From positions 14,814,948 through 14,878,947 of the forward strand of contig OU612071.1 in the NCBI GenBank assembly GCA_914767715.1: a stretch of DNA of 64,000 nucleotides, written 5' to 3'. Shown here piece by piece: positions 48,843 through 60,196 of the stretch. The number at the start of each line of letters is the position of its first letter. Within the stretch, counting starts at the first letter, position 1. The position numbers and the translations under genes are program-made. Under the pieces are notes generated by a model. The model worked only from the letters and a program-made list of their open reading frames with translations. It was not told the origin of the DNA and made no database searches. This DNA is from Membranipora membranacea (Eukaryota; Bryozoa; Gymnolaemata; Cheilostomatida; Membraniporidae).

Positions 48843-51800
48843 TTATGGCAGTACATCATAAATGTGATCGTCCATGTTCAACTCAGCGTATGTCTCATCT
48901 GGGCTTTCCTCCTGACCAGCTTGATTCTTCTTGTTGCTTTTTTCACTCCCGACAACGTTCATATAGATACCAGCTGGACTGTAAGTAGTATGATTGGGTT
49001 GTACAGCTCAGTGTCAAGAAAGTCATTTAAATTATTATGATTATATCAAATCATACATAATATCAACATCTGTTGACAAATTGATGCACAATAATAATGA
49101 TCTGATATCATTGTTGAATGGAAGTGAAGCTACATAACAAGATGTACTGTGAACTGCGACAATGAATCATGTCTGTATTCAGATGTTTGGTCTTGCTGAA
49201 AGCTCTGTGGATCAATATGTCATTAACTCCTGCCTGAGAAAGAATCAGTTGAACAAAACTTACACATTATTCCTGTTGTTTGTTTTGGCCCTCAGTCTGA
49301 TGATATAAAGGACAAGTATAAGCACAGAAATAACGACTATAATCACAACAGCTAAAGAGATTAATGCGATATGTAGACTTGATATACTTGGAACTTCAGT
49401 GAATTTCCTGGTCGTCATTGCGTGGTTTCCGTCTGAAAATAAATGGTGGGATGTTTCAAAAGTTAGATGTGATTATTGCTGTTTATACCTCTTGACCAAT
49501 AACAGAAAATGACCTCCTTTAAAGGATCAATGATTGTTTCTCCTTTTACGGTTGAGTTCTGCATTCAGCCAAATCAAACTGACTCTTTAGGAAAAAAAAT
49601 TGCAAAGCTCCAAACATTTTGCAAACAAAATTTATAAGAAACTTAAAAGCAGATTTTATGCTTGTTTCAAATTTAAATCAATTAATCCGTCCTATGAGCA
49701 GTGTCAGCATTTTATTCAGACTCTGATTTTACCTATTCTTATGTACAATGCTGAGCTATGGTTTCATTCATGGTACCGAAGGTGAACGTAACATGCTGCT
49801 CAAACCTTTTACCCGTGCTAAATTCAACTGTGGTATTAAGGAGCTAGTCACTCAACACATTTTTAGAACTGCAGCAGATTTTTATAGAGACCCAGATCAT
49901 ATTTTAAACCACTGTTATGTGAGCCATAGGAACTATTTTATTTGTAGCAAATCGCGAACTGTACGCTTTTTTAACAGCTTTGTGCCGAACAGTATTCGCA
50001 TTTTAAATGACGCAGCCTTCATGCCACACTAGTTTTACCTCATCATTGATATTGTGTAACCAATAAATCTTATCTTATCTTAACTTAAAAGCAAATCTAT
50101 AGCCAGTGATAGAAAATACAAATTATCACATTTTTTAGATTTTGGTTCAGGTTTACGAGATGATGTACCTATAGTTCTTGATTTCATTGGCAGCCAACCT
50201 GTTGTATTAGTATTTGTATAGTATAGTGCAGTGCAGTGCAGTGCAGTGCAGTGCAGTGCAGTGCAGTGCAGTGCAGTGCAGTGCAGTGCAGTGCAGTGCA
50301 GTGCAGTGCAGTGCAGTATAGTGTAGTATTTGTTGTATTTGTTGTATTCCCTAGATGAGGAGTGATGTGATATCTCAGATGTGAGCACTGACATATGAGA
50401 TCCTTAAAATACAAACAATATTTATGAATGATCCTGATTAAAAATAACACTGAATTTTTTATATACCGTGCTCTATAGAGACTATATGAACAAATGCAAG
50501 CAAGTTAGGCTTATAGTTTTGCTTAGCTTTTAGAGTTTCAGAGTCATGAAATATAAAAACAAACATTTGTTGCTGTCGTTCCAGAGGAATAAAAGTCAGT
50601 AATGTTAAAATTAATGAGTTAAGAGAGGAAATCTGATGACTTGTTGATAGTAGTATGAAGTGGCAGTATCAAACTCAAACAAGGAGTTGACGTTAATATC
50701 TTTGAAGGCTAGTAGCCGCATTCTGTATAGCAAGTCTACACAAAGTATTCTCAGTGGCATATTGCATCCCTATAACAGCAGTTGGCATGCAATTTCAAAC
50801 AGCGGAGATTGGATTACGGAAGCATCACTAAACTCTAAAATGCTATACAATTTATATGAAATACACCTTAAAGTTATATAGGCTAGTTATATTATTGTAG
50901 ATGACAGTTGTTTTGTCTGTGAGTTCTCTCAAGCTAACATCTTCATTCATTTGTAGCATTGAATATGAAATTCAAAATAATTTAAAGGTTTAAGTATGGT
51001 AACCTCTACCTCACATCATTCTAAAGCCAGCAGCATTAGGTACTTGTTGAGGAGAGAATGAAAATAATATTAGGTATTAATAGAGTAGGATCGCTAAGAA
51101 CTAGAATTGCAAGTTTCTTCAACTAGAATCATAATTGGCACTGCTAGACAGAAATCTTCTTCAAGTTGCTGCATCAAATTCATATTTAACATGATATAAA
51201 GGTTAGTCGCTGAGGAGTTTGTTAACTAGTATAAAACCGGTTATGCATGCCAAACTACCTTCTGGAAAATATTAATACTAGTGATCACCTCTCTAGTTCA
51301 CATTATCGCATTGCTAATTACCCCTACCTGAAGCACAAAGCCTCACCACAAAGTAAAAGTTTTTTGTCAAGCTACAACACCGCATTGAAATTGATTTTGC
51401 TCATTAAAAACTTCTAGAAAGAATTTTCAACAACAAACCCTTTTATTCTTCACCTCAAGCCAAATCTATGGCCCTGACATGGTGATACAGCATTGTCATC
51501 ACCACCCAGGCGGCAATGCAGATTTAATTAAGAGTTTTTATAGCAGTATTCAATATTCACCAACTGAAAGGCAAACCCGCTATACTATTAAAGTTTTACA
51601 AATGGATTCATATCATGTCATTTAATGACCAGAATTTTTTGTTGTGTTAATAAAAATTGTCACCACCCTAGAAATTCTGTATAACATCCTGATTTACATC
51701 CGCTTCTAATCCTATACACTCAAATTTATATTTAATTAATATCTTTAGTAAAGGGAACAGTATTCTGAAAATTACCCCTGAATTTTCAGCTACTCTCATC

Positions 51801-54800
51801 ATATTTGTTTACGTTTGTAGATTTTTAATCCCCTGAGAAATGATAGTACAAATTAAAAATCATTGGCAAAGATGATCACAATAATTTTAATCATAAAATT
51901 TTCTTCTGCTCCTATTTTAAGCTTGGTATTTTATGTGATCAATAGTGATGAGCTAAAAGAAACAATGCAGATTACCACCACCAACAACTTCTTCAAACCT
52001 TAGCCTATTATTGCAGATGAAGAATTACACTCCAGAATTATTTTCTCTGGGTACCAATAGTTCCAACAGTTGATGACCCCTAAATTACAAATTATAATTA
52101 CAAGATTAACTTCAATAGTGAATTTTAAAATGACGATTGATAGGATTAAAATTTTCCCCTTATTCCAAGGCATGAATAGGTCACTGAAATGCAAAGGAGC
52201 ATACTTCCTAATATGTCAATTTAGTGGTGTAAACTTGCGATACAAAATGTGGTGTGCACTTTCAACTTTCAACAAATTTGTTGAGAGTTTTGTGCCATTG
52301 ATTGAAAGATTCTTAACAGTATTATATGAGAGATTCTTGATTCCACAGTATTTTGTATTTTGTCTTTGACTATATATCATACACTTAATTAACTTACCTT
52401 TGATTTCAACAGTGACATTACACGTATTATCTCCTCCGACTATCTCATACTGATAATTACCAACAGGTAACTTCATTCTGTGTGTTTTACCTTCTATAGC
52501 CAGATCAATATCAGCTAATCCAGTAGCAGGGGAGACAACTTCTCGCATAGTTTCTGGGCATGTTATATCTAGCTTGGAGGTGCCTGTCCGAAAATATTAC
52601 AACATTATTATGGATTATTTACTTGCTTCTGATCAGAAAGATTTATTAACTTCTCAGCCACAATCCAGTTATTTATTTCATATTTCACATAGAACACATT
52701 AGGGTAAGAGAACAAAACTACCTAACGTAAAAGATGATGTGCTGAACATATGTACATTGATTGACTAAATGCTGGTAAATGCTTGGTAATTGGTTAACAC
52801 TAGAGAGCAACAGCAACTGAGAATAAGTTGAAACCATTACATTTCAATTTTAATACTCATCGCCACTACTAATCAGGCAGTAACAAATTTAGGCATTTGT
52901 TGGATCCAAGCCAGCAAGGTAACACTAGGTAGCTAAATGTTGGTTGGGTGTTTAAAGCTTGGTATATTCATACTCACCATTATTTATGACTATGATGTTT
53001 TTAGTACAATTGTCTCTATGAATGGTGTGACTACCCACAGCAAATCTAGTCTGTATGTCAGGAGTGACCTCCAGTAGTGCTCTCTCCCCATCAGATGTCA
53101 CATAGAGTGTCACGTTTTTGTCCTGGCAAGCCGCTTGTGTCAAAGTTATCTGCGTAGTAGTTGTCGGTGTGGTAGTTGTTTGTGTGGAGGTGGTCGATGT
53201 GCTAGTTGCCGGTGTTGTTGTTGTTGGTGTGGAAGTTGTATTTGTTGGTGTGGTTGTCAGCATGGGATCTAAAAAATTGAAAACTGTTCATGATGATGAT
53301 GAGGATTTATTACTATCATAGACAAAAATTTGTCACGAAATACGTTGTTAATACTGACAAGAAAGAAAAACATGGAGAAAATCAGATCTCTGTTGTATAA
53401 AAAGTTTTTAGAATAGTATGTTATTAAGTGTATGTATGAGATGTCTTAAAAAGCTGTCTCTACCCCATGTACCCCGATATTTAACGGTGCGGTAGCGACC
53501 TGAGGGGCATTTAGTTAGAAAGTCATTGATAAAGTGCTCTTCATCGTGTATGTACCGTAGTCCAAGTGTCTTGATCTGGTTGGCCACCAGAGCATCTATA
53601 TCGGGGTGCTCAATCCCTAACTTGGCGGCATCTTTAAATATTTTGCGTAAGGACTTCTTGTCGCTTGCATGGATGCTTGTAAAAATTATGGGGAGACAGT
53701 AAGTGATGAGGGATACAATAAAACTCTTGAATAACATATGAGAAAGGGGCTTTGAGCTATAGTATACAAAATTTTTCACAATATACATGCGTTGAGATGC
53801 AGTAGTCACTATGGATTGCACATGATCATGATAGCGGAGTTTATCGTCAACAGTAACACCAAGGTATTTTACTTTGTCACAAAAATCAACTTCCGTGCCG
53901 TTAAGGATGAGAGTAGGGGTAATGGGCCTAACAAGCTGAGTAGAAAACATCATTTCTTGAGTCTTGGAGGCGTTTAACAATAGGTTTAAATCACAACATT
54001 GCTTTGAAATTCTACTAATCTCATCAAGATAGGCACTAAGATCTGATTGATTTGATATGCATCCAATTATACAGGTGTCGTCTGCGTATTTAATGACAGT
54101 TATATTGCTCAAGTCTGAGGTAATCCTATTGGTATATATTGAAAACAAAAGTGGAGATAAACAGCAACCCTGGGGAGTGCCAGTGTTGGTTATGATGGGT
54201 TTTGAGATATTGCCATCTACTATTGTTCTTTGGGTGCGATTCGTTAGGAAGCTGTATATCCATTCAGTGACATTGGAGTCGAGATGTGATAGTTGCAAGA
54301 TTAAGTCTGGAACATGTATTGTGTTGAATGCAGAAGAAAAGTCAAGGAACAGACACCTGGCATAATTTGAAGCTTTCTTGTCAATGAAATCTGTGATGGT
54401 AGTAGTGAGGCATAAAAGAGCATCTTGAGTTGAGCGGTTTGCACGATAAGCAAACTGAAGGTGGTCCATAGCTGTATGAGTAATAATGTAATGTTTAACA
54501 AGTCTCTCCATCATTTTGCACAGGCAACTGGTGAGCGCTATTGGTCTGTATTGTTTAAGTTGATTGGGATTCTTAACTTTGGGTAGGGGTTTGATAATGG
54601 CCGATTTCCAGGAAGTAGGGGTTGACTTAGACGTGATAGATAAATTGAACAGTTTCGTTATGACAGGCGCCAGTTGATAGGCACATAGCTTAAGTACTTT
54701 GGGGATGAGGCCATCAGGGCCTGGACCTTTCCTCGAGTTGTTGTTGTTGAGTTACTTTGATGGTACCGATTTTCTATCGACGGTGCTGCTGTTTTGATTT

Positions 54801-56520
54801 ACAAGTTGAGCATTATGAGTTACCATTTTCAAATTAATTTTTTCATGCGAACGAGTGATAAACACGGTACATACACCGACAGAGACATATTCATATCAAT
54901 GATGTTAATACTGTATACTCACATATGAACTTCTGGATAGTTAGGTATTGTCCGACATACAGAGAGTTGTCAGTGATAAGAAGAGAAGAGGGATAGGTCA
55001 GACATCCTGAGCAGAGATCTAGTGTTGACACTCTGTCTGCTTTCATGTCTACAAGTCGGGTCTTGTTGTTATCCTTGTCAGCAACAAGTAGGATCTTATT
55101 ACTGATTAACACGAGGTCATAAGGGAAGTTGAATAGAGAGCTAAGGAGCGAGTTATCACTGTAGCCTCTGTTTCCAGGTGAGCCCGAGATCAGCCTGATT
55201 GTCTTCTCTCTGTATGTGATGTGGTACAGTGCGTGTTGATCTGCTGCTGTAACAAAGAGGTCCCCGTTCTCATTTTGTGTCAGGTGACTGATATGCAGAA
55301 GGATGCCAGACTTTACGAAAGTACTGACATCTTCTGTGTTTATGTCTACAGTCCGTACAGCACTGTTTTCAAAGTCAGTGACAAGGAGCTTCCTCTCATC
55401 ATTTCTGTCTCTTATTACAGACCAGGGTTTGAAGAACTGACCAGGACGACCATCTGAGTATCCCTTTGCCTCACATTCCCCGCTGAACTGAGAAGTGATC
55501 CCTTGTGGGCGGTCCACCATTCTCAGACAGTGATTTTTGTGGTCTACTACAACCACACGCTTCTCTGTGATCTGTGTGAATCCAAATATATAGTGGAACC
55601 GAGCCTCAGATCCCCTTCCCTCTTTGTATCCCTTCTCTTGAGTGTACCCAGCTATGATGGTGGAGGAGGTACCATCACTTGTCTTCATTGAGTTATAGTC
55701 TGTGTAGATGACTTGACCCGGTTTGTATAGATCCATTTCAATATGATAAACATACCAAGCAGCCGTGGTGAAGTTTGAAGCAGTTGATCTCTCTAGTCTG
55801 TAAATAATAATTCTTTATGAAGTGTTGCTCTTTAACATATATTATTTTCTATATTATAATATGACCTACATTGCATAGTCATCCCTGGTGTTAATTATCT
55901 TGAGTTGTGCTATACTATTGCTACAAACACAGATTTTTGTCCATAAAAACTGTGAGTATCCAACCAAACTGCACATGCCACGCCGATATCTGCTAATAAG
56001 ATGATTTCAGCATTGAAATTTCGCTTCCTGCACAATCCCAAACAAATGTATGCTGTAATCTCGCTTGGAACTCATGTCATTCATCACAGCAACTGCATAC
56101 CAAAGCTTAATAAATGGATATTATTCAATATGGATTTGAGTTAAAAAGACCATAACTCACTGATCAACTAGCGACTGTGTATCCTGATCCGTACACCAAG
56201 CACACATCAGAGTCATGCAACAGACAGCCTGTAACAAAGTAAACCTTGACAAAACTTCAATGCTCTTTGGTATAAGAGAATTTACCATGACAAATTATGT
56301 TGACGAGGGACAAATCCCATAGATTGCGAAATCTGTTTGAACATAATGAGATAGATGTAACAGCTTCGAACACTTCATCAAATTGGTGTCACCGTGTCAT
56401 AGCAGCATGAAAACAAGTCAATTTTGCTTTAAGGCTTGATATTTCAGATATAATCATGTTTAATGTAGTTATCACAATTCTTGTTGCACTTACAAGAAAG
56501 AGAACAAGTCCCAACTCCAT
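48843..56520 (-). CDS. ITAM-bearing NHL-repeat/HYR-like transmembrane receptor, complete 7-exon gene
   Basis: Minus-strand exons 56494-56520, 56161-56228, 54923-55797, 52978-53268, 52398-52583, 49264-49432 and 48843-48978 join in phase to 583 aa. Residues 1-21 (MELGLVLFLAVCCMTLMCAWC) are a signal peptide split over two exons. Residues about 50-323 form an NHL-type beta-propeller (GYKEGRGSEARFHYIFGFTQ, VVVVDHKNHCLRMVD, KGYSDGRPGQFFKP, GYSDNSLLSSLFNFP, LLVADKDNNKTRLVD). A Thr-rich stalk follows at 327-365. Two HYR-like beta-sandwich modules lie at about 369-420 and 422-482 (FAVGSHTI...CTKNIIV; LPVGNYQYEI...CNVTVEI). One membrane span lies at 503-527 with a basic stop-transfer end (RLRAK). The tail has YMNV (Y544, a Grb2-type SH2 site) and YAELNMDDHIYDVL (Y569, Y579), which fits YxxL-x6-YxxL. 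A signalling receptor is inferred; the ligand is unknown. An in-frame upstream ATG at 56640 exists, but the internal start gives the signal peptide. Confidence 0.88.
49600..50085 (+). mobile_element. LINE 3' fragment
   Basis: Two overlapping frames encode the C-terminal part of a non-LTR element (YKKLKSRFYACFKFKSINPS, LILPILMYNAELW, then ILNHCYVSHRNYF and a stop at 50030). A frameshift separates them near 49760. The end ACCAATAAATCTTATCTTAT resembles the short tandem 3' tail of CR1/L2-like LINEs. It lies in the intron between the span and HYR exons of the ITAM receptor gene, in the opposite orientation. Confidence 0.75.
50222..50316. repeat. (GTGCA)n pentanucleotide microsatellite
   Basis: About 18 perfect copies of AGTGC in a row, within the receptor intron. 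They open long spurious frames on the minus strand (repeating YCTALHCTALH in translation). Confidence 0.95.
53408..54850 (-). mobile_element. LINE reverse transcriptase nested in the receptor intron
   Basis: A 368-codon frame (53408-54514) plus upstream sequence in another frame to about 54740. RT motifs in order: IALTSCLCKMMERLVKHYI, QFAYRANRSTQDALL, FLDFSSAFNTIH, GTPQGCCLSPLLFSIYTN, KYADDTCII, and KVKYLGVTVDD; it ends with KCPSGRYRTVKYRG. The conserved start of RT (KVKNPNQLKQYRPIALTS) is in the upstream part, and the endonuclease is missing, so the copy is 5'-truncated. It lies in intron 3 of the ITAM receptor gene in the same orientation, between the NHL exon and the Thr-rich exon. Confidence 0.92.
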
Positions 56521-57564
56521 GACTGAAAACTGGCAGAATTTCTCTGTGGAAATGAAACAACTTTTTTCTGCCCCTCTAGACGCACCAAGGTAAGGTGAGG
56601 GAATGGAGCTCCAGCGAACATACACGCATTTCAGAGTCATGTGGCTAATGAAACCTGGTATCTTTTATGTGCGTCAAACTTCAGATAAGATAGAAAAGTA
56701 AACATTTGTTCACTTGGTACTGATAGCTGTTAATTGACTCTCTTATCTGTGTAAATATCCTATAAAGAGCTAGTTTAAGCAACGGCATATCTCTTGTGTA
56801 AGCATTTGTTTTGGTATTATAAAGTGTTCTATTTTAAACTGCACTAATCCTATAATTGCGGCATTACAGCTTTTAATAACCAACCATATTTATTTGCATA
56901 ACAATAGATTTAAACTCAGACCAACATACCATTTTTATAAACATCAGTGTCATTTGAGTTGCCAACCTGGCACATCCTAACAAAGAACTTTATACCTTTA
57001 CACCTTCTCCTATTCTATTTTATGGAGTTTTAAGCCTACACTATTTGATACTATGCAACATGTAAGTAATACTATTGTGATGAACTTGTTATATTTGATA
57101 TAGATGATTTTTAACTTTATTGCAATTTGATGTAAAACTCTAATGACAACGTTAATTATGTAAACACTGCAGTGCCACCTTTTCATTGATCAAAACTTAT
57201 AATTGTTAATTAATTTGTAGATGACACAACACAATCACAACACGATTCTGTGATCTTAATATACTATCTGATTAATACTTAGCAGCTGAATAAGCTAATG
57301 TTTGTAAATTTATAATTATTGCCAGCTTTTATTCGATCTGTTCTATTTTTATGTCACAAGCTTACTATTTATATACCGTTATCAATGTCATGTCATTTTG
57401 TTAATTGACCTATTTACATACACACACACACACACGTTTTAATCACACTTTCCTTATTATACAGGGTACAATAATAAAAGCAAGAAATCACATCACTATG
57501 AGCAGCAATTTCAGCCTTGCATGCAAAGGCAACCCCAATCAACCTCCAAATGCTTTCTGATTCT

Positions 57565-57921
57565 GGGGCTCCCTGCACAGAAAGCTGTCTTCAATTTCTT
57601 CAGAGAAAATAGAGCAATCTTCAATTTTAAAACTCTCATCTTCAGACTTAATTCTTCAAAACAACTGTACCGTGGTGTTATCTACTCATTTCTGCTTAGA
57701 ATGACCCATGCGCTTGAGTTTTGGTAGGCTGATAAGTTTAAGTTTGTTATTGCTTGGAGTTGTTTGTCCAAAACACCTAATCTGAGGTAGCTAACTCCAA
57801 ATTGTTGGACTGAATTTTAGTCTAAAATCTTTTATCGATTTTTCATTTAACCTGACTAAATCTTTTCTTCAACTTTAAAACACTCAATCTTCAATTTTCA
57901 GTAAAATACGCGGGGAGCCCC
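57565..57921. mobile_element. 357-bp MITE-like element
   Basis: The segment begins GGGGCTCCC and ends GGGAGCCCC, an exact 9-base terminal inverted repeat, and is flanked by the direct repeat GATTCT (57559-57564 and 57922-57927). The interior is rich in ATCTTCAATTTT-type words and has no conserved frame, so it is probably non-autonomous. The superfamily is not clear: the duplication could be 6-8 bases depending on where the termini are drawn. Confidence 0.6.
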
Positions 57922-58289
57922 GATTCTGATGTGACCTGTGATATCTTTTCTGATTCAAAAGAGATCAAACCTAGGCAAATCAGCCTTTTTGAATATTTTT
58001 CATACATTTGTAACTAAATCAACCAAGCCTCATGAATCATTATCATTTAATCCTACCTAATGTTGTTAACTTGTATTTTTGTTCGCCACTCTCTGTTTCT
58101 TCTTTTCTTTTTTCATCATATTCATGCAATTTATGATACCATGCTTTCATTATCCTACACACTGTATAGTATGTGACACCCTACCACTTATATCTTTGTA
58201 TTGAAGTCATTTTTTGTATCTATGTTAATGTGTGTGAGGTCAACAAGTTATTTTTAATTTGCTTTAATTATAAACTTATAGAAAACCTC

Positions 58290-58316
58290 AATAAATAAAT
58301 AAATAAATAAATAAAA
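58290..58316. repeat. (AATA)n microsatellite
   Basis: Six or so perfect AATA repeats. Confidence 0.9.
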
Positions 58317-58699
58317 CTGGAGAATAAATTGCAATAGTTGTTAATTTATTTTAGAATAAGGGTTGTCCGATTTTGTTCTATGGTCTACTGGTCATGTGAT
58401 CACAACTGAATTTAAATGAATCTACTTCACTCCAGCCAGTCTCTACTAGCTAAGCCTAAGTAAATAGTAGTTTTACATACCAAATGAACAGGGGATCACA
58501 TGGAATAAGAAGAAGAATCGAAAGGTCAAACCAAAGACTACTCCTTCGTTAAACTAACAAAGATATTTGTGTTAGTTAAGTCTATATTGTAAAATTGATG
58601 AAAATGATGGACAGGTCTTTGTCGTGACCTAGAAGAGGTCACGGCAGATTTACCCAGGCTGTCCCCCCTTCCCTATCCACCCCACCCTGACAGCCTGCC

Positions 58700-59060
58700 C
58701 AGGCTTACATACAGGTATCTTTCGAAACTACTCATCAAACTGAAAGCAAAGAACAAAGAATTGTTAATGATTTAGGAAATAGTGGTGGAAGATGGTGGAA
58801 GACGGTCAACAAGTTATGTGGCAAGGATAAAACCACACCTGACAGCAAAATATTAAATGTTGTATATGGTATGACAACTTTGAATTAGATGAGCACTTAG
58901 TCGGTGTTGGAGGTGATCTAAAGAATGTTGATGACAAGATCCCAGATAGATCCTTAAATATGACAGTACATAAATGGCGGGTTAGATCATCACTGTCAAA
59001 GATTAAATCGATCAAGTCTATTAACTCTGCTCATATTCCACCTTGAATAAGAAGGGAATC
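58700..59060 (+). mobile_element. Degenerate LINE linker fragment
   Basis: Frames with shifts encode NDLGNSGGRWWKTVNKLCGK, then DEHLVGVGGDLKNVDDK and VHKWRVRSSLSKIKSI, ending in NSAHIPP. These correspond to the stretch between endonuclease and RT of CR1/Jockey-like LINEs (xxWWKxVKxLxGK, then the target-fixed SPGxDGIP part). The RT itself is missing. Confidence 0.5.
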
Positions 59061-60196
59061 TGCTGATTTTGTTCGCGAAACTATTATAGACATTCAAGTC
59101 CACCGAAAAACACGTTTTGGAATACTGCAAAATGCAGTAAAGCGTTTTCCCTTGATGGCCCTACAAAATTTTTATGATATCAAATTTTGTTTTTCACCAG
59201 AGCTCACCAACTGTTTTATTTGATACCCCGGGGTATTTCAACACTTGAATAAAAATAAATCACTAATTGTGGAGGTACTGTAAAAAAGGACCATCTTACC
59301 TGGCATCGGTACCCACCAGCCGATCAGAGCCAGAACACTGGCTTGGATAGGCTGGTAAATACAAGCTTTAAGTTTTCTTAATTGTAGATGGCTTCTCATT
59401 TTTATGAGACTGTATCTCCCACTTCTTAGCCGTGAAATTTGTAATGGATGTGTACATGATTTTCTTCTATTGGCCACGACATTATTTTTTTAAGCGTTCA
59501 CACTATGTAAGGAAATATTTGGATGTCTTTTATTCTATTATGCCTGCAAATAGAGGCTTCAATGGCTTCAAGGACAACGAAATCAACTAAACGAAAAACT
59601 AAACAGAAAAAAAGGACGTGAATGGAAATTTATCGAGTTCATTTGAGTTTGAGAAAGTGCACTGTTAAGATAGTAAACAATGTATCACCCAATGTTACAA
59701 TGCGCGAAAATGATGCAGCCACATTTTCCTTATACATATTGCAGAGGGAGTCCATAGCTTATGAATCATTTAGGTCTTTGATCTCTAATCAGATCTAGGA
59801 TCATTAAATAAGTTATATATTTGGTGATAATGTAAAACATCTGAGCTAATTCAGCTGGATTCTGCCGTGGGAATATGTCATACATATGGCATATGTCAAT
59901 GATAACTTATTTCATCCAGGTGATGAAAGGGCTTTACACAATTATGTTGTTGTGAAATCATCAGATATATCTTAATTAAGCTTTCGGCATTAGAGTTTGG
60001 CTGATGCTCCGTTTTTTCTTCATTTTTCTTATCTTCACATCGCCTACGGTGATAAATGTTGAGCTAGTTTGTCTTGCTGATGAAGAGTGACCAGTCTTCC
60101 TCTTCTTCTTTTTCACATCCTTATCCTGTTGTGTAGGCTCTGTTTGAGGGGCAGTAGCTCAAGTCCCCACATACTTCTTGGCTATCAGTATAACAG

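Larger units (their letters stand above)
56521..60196. other. Intergenic between two divergent NHL receptors
   Basis: Holds the upstream region of the ITAM receptor (minus) and, presumably, the missing 5' exons of the paralogue (plus). I could not find a signal-peptide exon for the latter. It also contains a 357-bp MITE, a (CA)n tract near 57420-57436, an (AATA)n tract near 58290-58315, and a LINE fragment. Confidence 0.4.

Noticed and set aside
50080-50450. Minus-strand frames with repeating CTALH units, resembling a repeat protein
   Set aside because: Direct product of the (GTGCA)n microsatellite.
53118-53321. Plus-strand Val-rich frame
   Set aside because: Antisense of the Thr-rich exon of the minus-strand receptor.
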